From an uncultured Ruminococcus sp. (GTDB lineage: Bacteria > Bacillota > Clostridia > Oscillospirales > Acutalibacteraceae): a DNA stretch of 34,780 nt. Both the position numbers and the translations under genes were made by a program. The notes beneath the pieces were generated by a model that was given only the letters and a program-made list of their open reading frames with translations, had not been told where the DNA came from and did no database searches. The stretch is taken from contig CAJODI010000004.1 of NCBI GenBank assembly GCA_905233145.1, forward strand, positions 1 to 34,780, given 5' to 3'. Positions 14,449 through 21,773 of this stretch are shown here, piece after piece (the first letter of the stretch is position 1; each line of letters opens with the position of its first letter).

Positions 14449-15021
14449 ATGTCTCAAAAAGCTGTGACCAATTCAAAAACAAATCTACTTGCAATGGCTC
14501 AGATCGCGGTCTGCGCCGCGCTACTGTGTGTTTCGGCGTTTATAACGATCCCGATTCCGTTTTTGCCTGTTCCGTTTACAATGCAGGTTTTGGCGGTGCT
14601 TTTGGTCGCGCTGATTTTAAAGCCGACTCACTCGCTCGCCGCCGCGCTGATCTATATTCTGCTAGGAATTGTCGGGCTTCCTGTTTTTTCGGGCGGCAAG
14701 GGCGGCTTTGGCGTTATCCTCTCGCCCACCGGCGGCTTTATCATCGGTTTTTTATTCGCGGCGTTTTTTGTAAGCCTTGCCAAAGGAAAAACCGGCAGCC
14801 TGCCGCGATACATTCTTTCTGCCGTTTTGGTGGGAATCCCCTGCATTTATATTCCCGGGATCGCGATGTATATGCTCTATGCCAACGCCGATCTTTGGAC
14901 TGCCGTGACAACGCTCACCTCGGTTTTTATCCTGGTTGACCTTGCAAAGTGCGTGATTGCCTCGCTCCTCGCGATTATGATTCGCAAGGCGCTTTTGAGA
15001 GCAGGGCTCTTGGCTGCTTGA
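14449..15021 (+). CDS. bioY: Biotin transporter BioY (ECF S component)
   Basis: BioY is the substrate-binding membrane subunit that takes up biotin, in Clostridia usually with the shared ECF energy module (EcfA, EcfA', EcfT), which is not in this window. The 190-aa product has about six membrane helices and the family landmarks IPIPFLPVPFTMQ, GLPVFSGGKGGFGVILSPTGG and GIPCIYIPG, plus a conserved D-x-x-K near the end (VDLAKCVIA). A possible biotin operator overlaps its promoter. Confidence 0.95.
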   Translation: MSQKAVTNSKTNLLAMAQIAVCAALLCVSAFITIPIPFLPVPFTMQVLAVLLVALILKPTHSLAAALIYILLGIVGLPVFSGGKGGFGVILSPTGGFIIGFLFAAFFVSLAKGKTGSLPRYILSAVLVGIPCIYIPGIAMYMLYANADLWTAVTTLTSVFILVDLAKCVIASLLAIMIRKALLRAGLLAA

Positions 15022-15062
15022 CCTTTTGTGATGTTTGTGATATTATTCTATCGGGTGATATT

Positions 15063-15284
15063 ATGGACAAAGCAATGCTGAACAGGATAAACGAGCTTGC
15101 CAAAAAAAAGCGCGAGCAGGGACTCAGCGCAGACGAGCTTGCCGAGCAAAAGAAGCTATACAAGCTTTATCTCGGAGAGATCCGCGCACAGTTTGACAAC
15201 ACGCTCGATAATGTGAGCGTAAAGGAAAAGGACGGAAGCGTTGTTCCGTTCAAGCAGGCTTACGGAAAAAAGACAGACAAATAA
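15063..15284 (+). CDS. DUF896 family protein
   Basis: This 73-aa protein has the pattern of the DUF896 (YnzC/UPF0291) family: INELAKKKREQGLSADELAEQKKLYKLYL, a small two-helix, highly charged protein. Its function is not established. Bacillus homologues are under stress/SOS-related control in some cases. ATG 15063 has GGGTGA upstream and lies 42 bp after the bioY stop, so co-transcription with bioY is possible. Confidence 0.88.
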   Translation: MDKAMLNRINELAKKKREQGLSADELAEQKKLYKLYLGEIRAQFDNTLDNVSVKEKDGSVVPFKQAYGKKTDK

Positions 15285-15352
15285 GTGATGATAGGCATTT
15301 TCGGGTACTTATTGTTTGACTCCCATACAACCTTTCTTCTCGGATTAAAAAA

Positions 15353-15405
15353 CTCTGAAAACTTTCGCCGACGACTCGCGGCAGCAGTTTTCAGAGGTTT
15401 TTATT
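15353..15405. terminator. Bidirectional terminator between the DUF896 gene and the symporter gene
   Basis: CTCTGAAAACT (15353-15363) and AGTTTTCAGAG (15386-15396) form a perfect 11-bp stem with a 22-nt loop followed by GTTTTTATTC. An A-rich stretch precedes it. Confidence 0.85.
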
Positions 15406-15419
15406 CTTTTATAGAATTT

Positions 15420-16844
15420 TCATTCCGATTTCCAGAAATGCAGGCTTGATTCGTCAAGTCCGATATCCCTTGCGTGGAAAACCGGGTTGAGCCTGCGTTT
15501 TTTCTGCCGTTCAAAATCCCTGAGAGCCTTGATCGCGACGCCCGAAAGGATCATACAGCAGGGAATATTTATCAGCGTCATACAGCCCATTGTGATATCC
15601 GCCAACGCCCACGCCAAATCCATTGGAGTGACCGCGCCGACAAAGATCACGGCAACACAGACAACATAGAAAGCAGTCATGAACTGCTTGGACGGACGGC
15701 GTTTTTTGTTGAGGTAAGCAAGCGCGTTGTCAACATAATACAGATTGCCGATCAGCGTTGTGAACGCAAACAAAACCATTGCCACGGTGATGAAAATAGG
15801 TCCAAAGTCGCCGAACACCGTAGAAACCGCGTTTTGAACATAGGGAGCGCCGGAAACCGCATCGCTTCTCTCAACGCCCGAGGTCAGGCACATAAGCGCG
15901 GTGGCGGTGCAAAGCAGCATTGTGTCGATATAAACCGATACAGTCTGAACCAGCCCCTGCTTGACGGGATGGGTAACATCCGCCGAAGCCGAAGCGTTTG
16001 GGGCGGAGCCTACGCCGGCTTCGTTGGAAAACAGTCCGCGCTTGATTCCAAGCACCATACACGAACCGCTGAAGCCGCCGAAAATTGCACGAAAGTCAAA
16101 GGCGTCCTTAAAAATTTCAACAAAGGTCTGCGGAATCAGAGTTACATGCGCAAAGATGATCACCAAAGAAATCACAACATAGGCAACGCCCATAACCGGT
16201 ACAACCTTTTCGGTCAGCTTTACAATTCGCTTGCCGCCGCCCATAACGCAGAAGCCGACAGCCAGCGCAAGGATCGCGCCGATGATGATGGGAGTCCAGG
16301 TTTTGTCATAAAAGCCGGTATAGGTCTGGAACGAGGACTGCAAATTGTAGGAGCAAAGCAGGTTGAAGCCTATGGCGTAGGTCGCAATCAGGAATACGCA
16401 GAAAACCGCCGCGATAACAGGCTGCTTCAGGGCTTTTTCTATGTAATAGGCAGGACCGCCAAAGCTGTGGCCTTCCTTGTCCCTTTGCTTAAAAATCTGA
16501 GCAAGAGTACTCTCGATGAACGCAGAGGACGCGCCGATAATGCACATCAGCCACATCCAAAAGCACGCGCCGGGACCTCCGAGGCAGATCGCGGTTGAAA
16601 CCCCGACGATGTTTCCTGTGCCCACGCGCGAGGCTGTGGACACCATAAGAGCCTGAAACGACGAAACCTTTTGAGCCGAGGCAGGCTTTTCGACAATGAG
16701 CTTGCAGGCTGTGCCGAAAAGACGAATTTGTACGCCGCGCGTGCGAAGGGTAAAAAACAAACCCGCCACAGCCAAAACTATGATAAGCACGGGGTAGTAC
16801 ATGATATCGTCAACGGAATTAAAAAAATCTAAAATCGCATTCAT
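15420..16844 (-). CDS. Sodium:alanine symporter family protein (AGCS)
   Basis: This 474-aa polytopic transporter of the alanine/glycine:cation symporter family takes up alanine or glycine, and sometimes glutamine, with Na+. Family landmarks are SSFQALMVSTASRVGTGNIVGV near residue 60, GGPGACFWMWL, GHSFGGPAYYIEKAL and GLFSNEAGVGSAPNASA in mid-chain. About eleven hydrophobic segments are visible. ATG 16844 with GAGAGGG upstream is preferred over 16859. It starts only 29 bp after the HEPN gene, on the same strand and with no visible terminator, so it may be read from the MNT-HEPN promoter. Confidence 0.94.
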   Translation of the reverse strand: MNAILDFFNSVDDIMYYPVLIIVLAVAGLFFTLRTRGVQIRLFGTACKLIVEKPASAQKVSSFQALMVSTASRVGTGNIVGVSTAICLGGPGACFWMWLMCIIGASSAFIESTLAQIFKQRDKEGHSFGGPAYYIEKALKQPVIAAVFCVFLIATYAIGFNLLCSYNLQSSFQTYTGFYDKTWTPIIIGAILALAVGFCVMGGGKRIVKLTEKVVPVMGVAYVVISLVIIFAHVTLIPQTFVEIFKDAFDFRAIFGGFSGSCMVLGIKRGLFSNEAGVGSAPNASASADVTHPVKQGLVQTVSVYIDTMLLCTATALMCLTSGVERSDAVSGAPYVQNAVSTVFGDFGPIFITVAMVLFAFTTLIGNLYYVDNALAYLNKKRRPSKQFMTAFYVVCVAVIFVGAVTPMDLAWALADITMGCMTLINIPCCMILSGVAIKALRDFERQKKRRLNPVFHARDIGLDESSLHFWKSE

Positions 16845-16873
16845 TGTTTTCCCTCTCATTCCCTTTTGTAGAT

Positions 16874-17296
16874 TTATTCGGTATCATTATCCTCCTCACC
16901 GTAAATCGGTTCAAGATAGTTTTGAATATCGTTTATCATTTTCTTGACCTTTGGGATCATATCATCAAGATCTTCTTTATCTATCGGAATATAATCATCG
17001 TAATCGCTGTCATGACGCATTAAAGATATTGTTGCGATTATACTTGAAACTGTCCTGTCAAAAACTCCTGTTTTTACATACAGCTTTCTAAACTCGGAAA
17101 TGATCCCGCTGTGATGCTTTCTGTCAATGCCGTCCAACGCCAAGACCGCTCTCATAGCGTGAAATGCACTGAAATACAATCTGCTGGCAGCACTTCTGTA
17201 TCTTCCCTCATTATACAGCGCAACCGAATCGCCGAAAAATTCAACTGCACGCTCCAGTCTGACCTTTGATATTGATTTCCAATCCTCAGCTTGCAT
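16874..17296 (-). CDS. HEPN domain protein of an MNT-HEPN pair
   Basis: This 140-aa all-helical protein has the HEPN signature region RSAASRLYFSAFHAMRAVLAL (about 34-54) and a C-terminal RHDSDYDDY (94-102). In type VII (HEPN-MNT) toxin-antitoxin modules the HEPN partner is a ribonuclease silenced by adenylylation from the MNT partner. Here the canonical R-x4-6-H nuclease motif is not present: after R94 there is DYDDY rather than His. It may therefore be a non-nuclease HEPN variant, or use another motif. It overlaps the MNT gene by 11 nt, which implies translational coupling. Confidence 0.83.
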   Translation of the reverse strand: MQAEDWKSISKVRLERAVEFFGDSVALYNEGRYRSAASRLYFSAFHAMRAVLALDGIDRKHHSGIISEFRKLYVKTGVFDRTVSSIIATISLMRHDSDYDDYIPIDKEDLDDMIPKVKKMINDIQNYLEPIYGEEDNDTE

Positions 17297-17624
17297 ACTT
17301 TATTCCCTCTCTTACAACGTTCTGATAAAACGGCAGCACATCAATCAATCGCTCAAATTGCTCGGCAGGCTTTACGCTGATTGAAACAGTAATATCATGC
17401 TCCAAGCTCAGATTGCTTGACAACTCGGCAATGTCCGAACGATGACCGGAGATCACCGACTGAGGCTGCTCTACTGTCAGAAGAATATCCACGTCTGATT
17501 CCTCATGATAATCGCCTCTGGCATACGAACCGTAGAGATACGCTGCTTTAACATCTCCGAAAACTGCCAAACAGCCCTCATAAACCTCACGCAGAATAAT
17601 CATAGCTTCATTTTTTGTACACAT
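17286..17624 (-). CDS. MNT-type nucleotidyltransferase of an MNT-HEPN pair
   Basis: The 112-aa product carries the minimal nucleotidyltransferase motif GS-x10-D-x-D (G32-S33, D44, D46 in YGSYARGDYHEESDVDIL). Known MntA-type antitoxins transfer AMP to a tyrosine of the HEPN toxin. ATG 17624 follows GGGAGG at a good distance; a GTG three codons earlier is less likely. It is the first gene of the MNT-HEPN(-symporter) unit. A role as antitoxin is inferred from the pairing. Confidence 0.88.
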   Translation of the reverse strand: MCTKNEAMIILREVYEGCLAVFGDVKAAYLYGSYARGDYHEESDVDILLTVEQPQSVISGHRSDIAELSSNLSLEHDITVSISVKPAEQFERLIDVLPFYQNVVREGIKYAS

Positions 17625-17666
17625 ACAAGCCACCTCCCACGATCAATCGGAGTTTTACTATTCCCT

Positions 17667-17696
17667 ATCATACCATAAAATGCAATAAAATTTCAA
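17667..17696 (-). promoter_or_regulatory. Promoter for the MNT-HEPN unit
   Basis: On the minus strand, TTGAAA and TATGAT are separated by 18 bp, about 40 bp upstream of ATG 17624. Confidence 0.6.
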
Positions 17697-17728
17697 TAGA
17701 ATAAAAGAAAAATTAATGCATATTTTTG

Positions 17729-17757
17729 TTGTATCCGCTTGTTTTGTGTGTTATAAT
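17729..17757 (+). promoter_or_regulatory. Promoter for the cyclase-HAD-queH operon
   Basis: TTGTAT (17729-17734), 17 bp, TATAAT (17752-17757). The RBS GGGGAGGG follows directly, so the leader is very short. Confidence 0.7.
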
Positions 17758-17776
17758 TTCTTGGGGAGGGATAGGA

Positions 17777-18370
17777 ATGTATATTCACGATATTTCGCGC
17801 GACGTTTTGAGCACGCCTGTTTATGAGGGCGACCCGGAGACGCGCGTTGAGTTTATAAAAAAAATCGACGACGGCGACGAGTTCAATCTCTCGGCAATTT
17901 CTATGTGCTCGCACGCAGGCACCCATATTGACGCGCCGCTGCATTTTTGTGAGGACGGAAGCCCGGTTGACCAAATCAGGCTCAACACCTTTTACGGCAA
18001 GTGTACGGTGATCTCGGTTGAGGGGATTTTGACCGGCGAAGATATGGACAAGCTTCTTCCCTACTGCAAGCGCAGGATTTTGTTTCACGGCGAGGGCAAA
18101 ACCTTTTTGTCTCATTCGGCTGCAATCGTTTTGGCTTCCAGCCGGGTCGTGCTTGTGGGTACGGACGCCGATTCTATCGCGCCGTCATTTGACGAGGAGC
18201 GCACCCACCGCGAGCTAGCGCGCGCAGGGATCGTCGCGCTCGAAAATCTGAATCTCTCCAATATTTCGGACGGAGAGTACGACCTCTGCGCGTTTCCTCT
18301 AAAGGCGTGCGGACTTGAGGCTGCGCCGTGCAGAGCGATTTTGTTTGAACAGGAAAAAGGAATTAATTAA
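17777..18370 (+). CDS. Cyclase family protein (kynurenine formamidase-like)
   Basis: This 197-aa metal-dependent hydrolase of the cyclase/KynB family has the metal-binding signature H-x-G-T-H-x-D-x-P-x-H (SHAGTHIDAPLHF, about residues 53-65) and the second-shell region GTDADSIAP...THRELARAGI. Family members open N-formylkynurenine or related amides; the substrate here is unknown. ATG 17777 is preferred because of the GGGGAGGG RBS. It is the first gene of a tight three-gene operon: the next ATG is 1 bp after its stop codon. Confidence 0.88.
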   Translation: MYIHDISRDVLSTPVYEGDPETRVEFIKKIDDGDEFNLSAISMCSHAGTHIDAPLHFCEDGSPVDQIRLNTFYGKCTVISVEGILTGEDMDKLLPYCKRRILFHGEGKTFLSHSAAIVLASSRVVLVGTDADSIAPSFDEERTHRELARAGIVALENLNLSNISDGEYDLCAFPLKACGLEAAPCRAILFEQEKGIN

Positions 18371-18371
18371 T

Positions 18372-19046
18372 ATGTTTAAGATTGCGGTTTTTGACCTTGA
18401 CGGAACTCTTGCGGACTCGCTCACAGACCTTGCGGTTTGTGTAAATCTGGGACTTGCGGCGGCAGGTCTGCCCGAAAAACCAATCAAAAATTTTAACACC
18501 TATGTCGGAAACGGACGCGCAAAGCTGATTTGGCGAGCCATGGACGGAGTTAAGGACGAGCGGCTGTTTGAAACGGTTGAGAATACCTTTAACAAAGAAT
18601 ACGCCCTGCGCTGCACCGACAACACAACAGTGTATAATGGCTGCGCAGAGCTGCTTGACGGGCTAAAACGCCGCGGGATCATGACCGCCGTGCTCTCTAA
18701 CAAGCCCGATGAATTTGTCGAACGGATTTTGCGCAAGCTTTATCCGAGCCACAGCTTTGCCGCTGCCTGGGGCAAAAAGCCGGAATTCAAGCCCAAGCCC
18801 GACGGCGAAGCCCTGAACGCGCTGCTGAAGCTCTGCGGAGTTGATGACAAGAGCGATTGCATATACATCGGCGACAGCGACGTTGACGTGTTCACCGCGC
18901 AAAACGCAGGCGTTGCCATGGCAGGCGTTGAGTGGGGCTTTCGCGGCAGAGACGAGCTGATTTCCGCCGGCGCGCCGTTTGTGGCGGCAAGCGCGGACGA
19001 GCTTTTTGAATACATTTGCGACGGCGGTGCAAAACAAAATGAATAA
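18372..19046 (+). CDS. HAD family hydrolase (phosphoglycolate phosphatase-like)
   Basis: This 224-aa HAD phosphatase has all catalytic motifs intact: DLDGTLADS (nucleophile Asp8), SNKPDE (motif II), KPKPDG (motif III Lys) and IGDSDVDVFTAQNAG (motif IV). A helical cap occupies about residues 15-80. It most resembles Gph/PgpB-like small phosphate hydrolases; the exact substrate is not readable. It is coupled to the cyclase gene upstream and overlaps queH by 8 nt. Confidence 0.9.
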   Translation: MFKIAVFDLDGTLADSLTDLAVCVNLGLAAAGLPEKPIKNFNTYVGNGRAKLIWRAMDGVKDERLFETVENTFNKEYALRCTDNTTVYNGCAELLDGLKRRGIMTAVLSNKPDEFVERILRKLYPSHSFAAAWGKKPEFKPKPDGEALNALLKLCGVDDKSDCIYIGDSDVDVFTAQNAGVAMAGVEWGFRGRDELISAGAPFVAASADELFEYICDGGAKQNE

Positions 19047-19683
19047 AATCAATTATCAAAGGCTGCTCGACGGTATTATTGACAAGCATCAAAAAAACGG
19101 CGAAGTCCCCACGCTTTTGCTTCACGTGTGCTGTGCGCCGTGCTCGAGCTATTGTCTTGAATATCTGTCTGAATTTTTCAGGATTACGGTTTTTTATTAC
19201 AACCCAAATATTTCTTTAAAAGAAGAATATTTTCATCGTCTTGAGGAAGAAAAACGGCTGATCTCCGAAATGCCTTTTGCAAATCCCGTTACGATCACCG
19301 AAAGCGTATACGACTCAAAGGAGTTTTTTGACCTTGTAAAAGGGCTTGAAAACGAGCCTGAGGGCGGCAAACGCTGCGAAAAATGCTTCCGTCTGCGCCT
19401 GAGCGCGTCGGCACAAAAAGCAAAGGAGCTTGGAGCGGATTACTTTACGACTACCCTGACGATCAGTCCGCTGAAAAACGCCGCGCTGCTCAACCAAATC
19501 GGCGAGGAAGAAGCGGCAAAACACGGCGTAAGCTGGCTGCCCTCGGACTTTAAAAAACGCGAGGGCTACAAGCGTTCGATCCAACTTTCCGCGCAACACA
19601 ACCTCTACCGACAAAACTACTGCGGTTGTATTTTTTCTACTCCGAGTTTTTTAAGCCGAGCAGATAGCTCGGCGCGGAATTAA
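19039..19683 (+). CDS. queH: Epoxyqueuosine reductase QueH
   Basis: QueH performs the final reduction of epoxyqueuosine to queuosine in the tRNA anticodon and is the non-B12 alternative to QueG. The 214-aa product shows the conserved cysteine sets HVCCAPCSS near residue 30, RCEKCFRLRL in mid-chain and NYCGC near the end, which hold the iron-sulfur and metal sites. The start ATG 19039 overlaps the HAD stop (ATGAATAA), giving strong coupling. The last ~15 residues (TPSFLSRADSSARN) are encoded by a hairpin-forming repeat (GCCGAGCAGATAGCTCGGC) and look like an insertion-extended tail. Confidence 0.92.
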   Translation: MNKINYQRLLDGIIDKHQKNGEVPTLLLHVCCAPCSSYCLEYLSEFFRITVFYYNPNISLKEEYFHRLEEEKRLISEMPFANPVTITESVYDSKEFFDLVKGLENEPEGGKRCEKCFRLRLSASAQKAKELGADYFTTTLTISPLKNAALLNQIGEEEAAKHGVSWLPSDFKKREGYKRSIQLSAQHNLYRQNYCGCIFSTPSFLSRADSSARN

Positions 19684-19691
19684 AACAACGG

Positions 19692-19912
19692 TAGCCCGAA
19701 AATGCCGACATATGGAAATAACGTTTTTGGAAACGTTGGTTTTAATCAGCCCGAAAATGCCGTCATCTAAAAATTACGTTTTTGGAAACGTTGATTTTAA
19801 TCAGCCCGAAAATGCCAACATATAGAAATAACGTTTTGGAAACGTTGGTTTTAATCAGCCCGAAAATACCAACATATCGAAATAACGTTTTTGGAAACGT
19901 TAGATTTTAAAA
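19692..19912 (+). repeat. Four-unit tandem array of 54-55 bp hairpin repeats
   Basis: Units begin at about 19692, 19747, 19802 and 19856 with AGCCCGAAAATGCC. Each contains AACGTTTTTGGAAACGTT, a 7-bp stem with a 4-nt loop, followed by GGTTTTAATC. Copies differ by a few bases and one has a one-base deletion in the T run. A lone diverged unit sits at about 14205-14240. Each stem is followed by a short T run, so the array may be stacked weak terminators after queH. Confidence 0.85.
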
Positions 19913-19927
19913 TATTCTTAAAGAAAC

Positions 19928-19963
19928 ACCGCACGGTTCACATTTCGGAATCGTGCGGTTTTG
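19928..19963. terminator. Intrinsic terminator between queH and the XRE gene
   Basis: ACCGCACGGTTC (19928-19939) pairs with GAATCGTGCGGT (19948-19959) through one G-T pair, followed by TTTTGACTTTATT. It can serve both converging transcripts. Confidence 0.8.
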
Positions 19964-19966
19964 ACT

Positions 19967-20176
19967 TTATTCAAAATAAAATAGCTCCTCGAATTTTTTG
20001 TCAAGTGCTACGCACAAAATCAGCGCGAGCTTTGCGGTTGGACTGAACTGACCGGTTTCGATCGAGCTGATCGTATTTCTCGACACGCCGACCAGCTTTG
20101 CAAGCTCAGACTGCGACAAGTGCTTTTCCTTTCTTGCCGAAGCAAGGTTGTTTTGCAAAACTAATTCACTGTCCAT
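19967..20176 (-). CDS. XRE-family transcriptional regulator
   Basis: This 69-aa protein is a single helix-turn-helix: NNLASARKEKHLSQSELAKLVGVSRNTISSIETGQFSPTAKLAL. It resembles short Xre/YozG-type repressors whose tail ends in FEELFYFE. ATG 20176 lies 1 bp after the stop of the upstream membrane protein gene, so the two are translationally coupled. An in-frame GTG at 20188 is possible. The two palindromes on the shared promoter (20529-20542 and 20564-20577) are likely binding sites for autorepression. Confidence 0.88.
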   Translation of the reverse strand: MDSELVLQNNLASARKEKHLSQSELAKLVGVSRNTISSIETGQFSPTAKLALILCVALDKKFEELFYFE

Positions 20177-20177
20177 A

Positions 20178-20504
20178 TCAAGCCACACCCATTAGCTGCA
20201 TTATCCATCTTGCAAGCATTGACAGCGCGGTTATTCCCAATAAAATCGCGATCACAAGCTCGTGACGTTTTCTGAGACGGATATATTTTGTCACGAACAA
20301 TGCGCAAATCATTGAAAACAGCACAAAATCCGCGCCTCTGTTGACATAATGCAGCACCGCGCCGTTTACTATATCAACAATCAAGAGCAAGATCACCCCT
20401 ACAGTATAGGCGATCCACGCGCCGCTTCTCTGCGCCTCCAGATCGGGCAGATCCTTTTCCTTGCCCTCGTTTTGCGCCATTGATAAGATTTTATCTTTAT
20501 TCAT
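20178..20504 (-). CDS. DUF6442-like small membrane protein
   Basis: This 108-aa protein has an N-terminal hydrophilic segment (NKDKILSMAQNEGKEKDLPDLE) and three or four hydrophobic helices (about 28-48, 55-73 and 83-106). Length, the K-x-x-I-L...ENK-like start and pairing with a short XRE regulator fit the DUF6442 family, to the extent I recognise it. Its function is unknown. It is the first gene of the XRE unit, with AAAGGAGC before ATG. Confidence 0.7.
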   Translation of the reverse strand: MNKDKILSMAQNEGKEKDLPDLEAQRSGAWIAYTVGVILLLIVDIVNGAVLHYVNRGADFVLFSMICALFVTKYIRLRKRHELVIAILLGITALSMLARWIMQLMGVA

Positions 20505-20528
20505 TGCAAAAGCTCCTTTCTGTTTTTG

Positions 20529-20542
20529 CCAAGTTTACTTGG
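20529..20542. promoter_or_regulatory. Operator palindrome 1 of the XRE unit
   Basis: CCAAGT-TT-ACTTGG is a perfect 6-bp inverted pair. It lies just downstream of the predicted transcription start, 35 bp from operator 2. Confidence 0.75.
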
Positions 20543-20551
20543 TACACTCAG

Positions 20552-20580
20552 ATTATAGCATTGCCAAGTTTACTTGTCAA
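20552..20580 (-). promoter_or_regulatory. Consensus promoter of the membrane protein-XRE operon
   Basis: On the minus strand, TTGACA and TATAAT are both perfect, with a 17-bp spacer. The operator palindromes cover the -35/spacer region and the early transcribed region. Confidence 0.88.
20564..20577. promoter_or_regulatory. Operator palindrome 2 of the XRE unit
   Basis: CCAAGT-TT-ACTTGT differs from operator 1 at one base and overlaps the -35 box and spacer of the promoter. Confidence 0.75.
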
Positions 20581-20644
20581 GTACTTTTGCAAAGTTTTGT
20601 TGGCATTTTTATATTCACCCTCAGCTAAAGCACGCCGTTAAAAT

Positions 20645-20752
20645 TGTTTTATAAAACTCCGACAATACTAATACAGTCGGGAACAAACGTATTTTTTTAA
20701 CAAATTCTATCTTCACGACCAAAATTGTCCATTGTCATTTGTCCATTGTCAA
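20645..20752. repeat. MITE-derived fragment with ATTGTCC tandem units
   Basis: CAATACTAATACAGTCGGGA, TTCTATCTTCACGACC and a terminal tandem of ATTGTCCATTGTCATTTGTC follow the same module order as 6300-6410, with the AGTGTGG array replaced by a different tandem. It overlaps the last few codons of tcdA. Confidence 0.6.
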
Positions 20753-21445
20753 TTTTAAAAAATCCTTTATGACCTCGCCTGCCATGATCAGCCCCATCAC
20801 AGAGGGCACGAACGCCGCGCTGCCCACGGTTTTTTCGCCCTCGATCTTGTACGGCGGATTTTTTGGCTTTTCGGTTGAATAAACTACCTTAAGCTTGGTT
20901 ACTCCGAGCTTTTTCAGGCTTTGGCGCATGATCCTTGCCAGCGGACAAACGCTGGTTTTAAAAATATCGCTCACCTCAAAGCGTGTCGGGTCAAGCTTGT
21001 TTCCTGCGCCCATTGCGGCGATCATCGGGATATTTTTATCAAAAGCGGTCTTGGCTAGGATCAGCTTAGCCTTTACGTCGTCAATCGCGTCAACAATATA
21101 GTCATAGCTGTCAAAGCTGATACCCCGCGCGGTTTCTTCGTTAAGAAAAAAACAATTCGCGCCGACCACGGCGTTCGGGTTGATGTCGAGAATTCGTTCC
21201 CTCATGACCTCTGCCTTTGCACGTCCCACCGTTGAGCCGAGCGCGACGATCTGGCGGTTGATATTGGAAAGCGCGACAACGTCTCCGTCAAACAAATCCA
21301 TCTCTCCCACTCCGCTTCTTGCCAAAGCCTCGCACACATGACCGCCCACGCCGCCGATCCCGAAAACCGCGACGCGCGCGCGGCTTAGCTTTTCAACTGC
21401 TTCCTCACCGAACAAAAGCGAGGTTCTGATAAATCTTTCGTCCAT
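20735..21445 (-). CDS. tcdA: tRNA threonylcarbamoyladenosine dehydratase TcdA
   Basis: TcdA (YgdL/CsdL) is an E1-like ATP-dependent enzyme that cyclises t6A37 to ct6A in ANN-decoding tRNAs. The 236-aa product has the nucleotide-binding GIGGVGGHVCEALARSG, the adenylate region DGDVVALSNINRQIVA, VDAIDDVKAK and the catalytic-cysteine neighbourhood TSVCPLARIMR. It starts MDERFIRTSLLFGEEAVEKL as in the family. The last residues come from the repeat at 20645-20752. Confidence 0.93.
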   Translation of the reverse strand: MDERFIRTSLLFGEEAVEKLSRARVAVFGIGGVGGHVCEALARSGVGEMDLFDGDVVALSNINRQIVALGSTVGRAKAEVMRERILDINPNAVVGANCFFLNEETARGISFDSYDYIVDAIDDVKAKLILAKTAFDKNIPMIAAMGAGNKLDPTRFEVSDIFKTSVCPLARIMRQSLKKLGVTKLKVVYSTEKPKNPPYKIEGEKTVGSAAFVPSVMGLIMAGEVIKDFLKLTMDK

Positions 21446-21518
21446 ATTTTTATTTCCTTTTCATATTAATTTTTTTGCCGGGCAAGATAATAACAAACAC
21501 AAAAAGCGAGGTTTTTTT

Positions 21519-21773
21519 ATGGTATCAGTAAGCTTAATGCTCGACAAAAACATCGGCTTTACGCCGTATCTTGCCTCGGCAATGGAAAAATATCCCTGCT
21601 CCGTCAAGCTGCTCCACAACGGTAACGACTACAACGTTAAGAGCGTGCTCGGGCTTGCCGCCGCCGGAAAAGGCGAGGGTAGATATGAGCTTGTGTGTGA
21701 CGGAGAAGAGGAGCTTTGCGCCCTCAGAGAAGCCGAAAAGCTTATTTGCGGTTTAGGCTCACTCTGCGTTTGA
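21519..21773 (+). CDS. HPr-like protein without the phosphorylatable His (Crh-like)
   Basis: The 84-aa product aligns along its length with HPr: N-terminal strand, active-site loop, NGNDYNVKSVLGL and EEELCALREAEKLI. The phosphotransfer motif G-x-HARPA is replaced by GFTPYLAS, so the catalytic His15 position is Thr15 (T in GFTP). The regulatory Ser46 region is kept as VKSVLGL (S42). Bacillus Crh shows the same combination (no His15, intact Ser46) and acts only in carbon catabolite control, so a regulatory role is inferred. GCGAGG precedes the ATG. Its 3' end overlaps the convergent Crp/Fnr gene by 32 bp. Confidence 0.78.
   Translation: MVSVSLMLDKNIGFTPYLASAMEKYPCSVKLLHNGNDYNVKSVLGLAAAGKGEGRYELVCDGEEELCALREAEKLICGLGSLCV

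Noticed and set aside
15474-16598. 374-codon plus-strand frame
   Set aside because: It is antisense to the complete AGCS symporter and is Arg/His/Asn-rich in the manner of shadow frames.
19692-19912. CRISPR array
   Set aside because: Units are whole 54-55 bp tandem repeats with similar linkers, not constant repeats with unique spacers of equal length.
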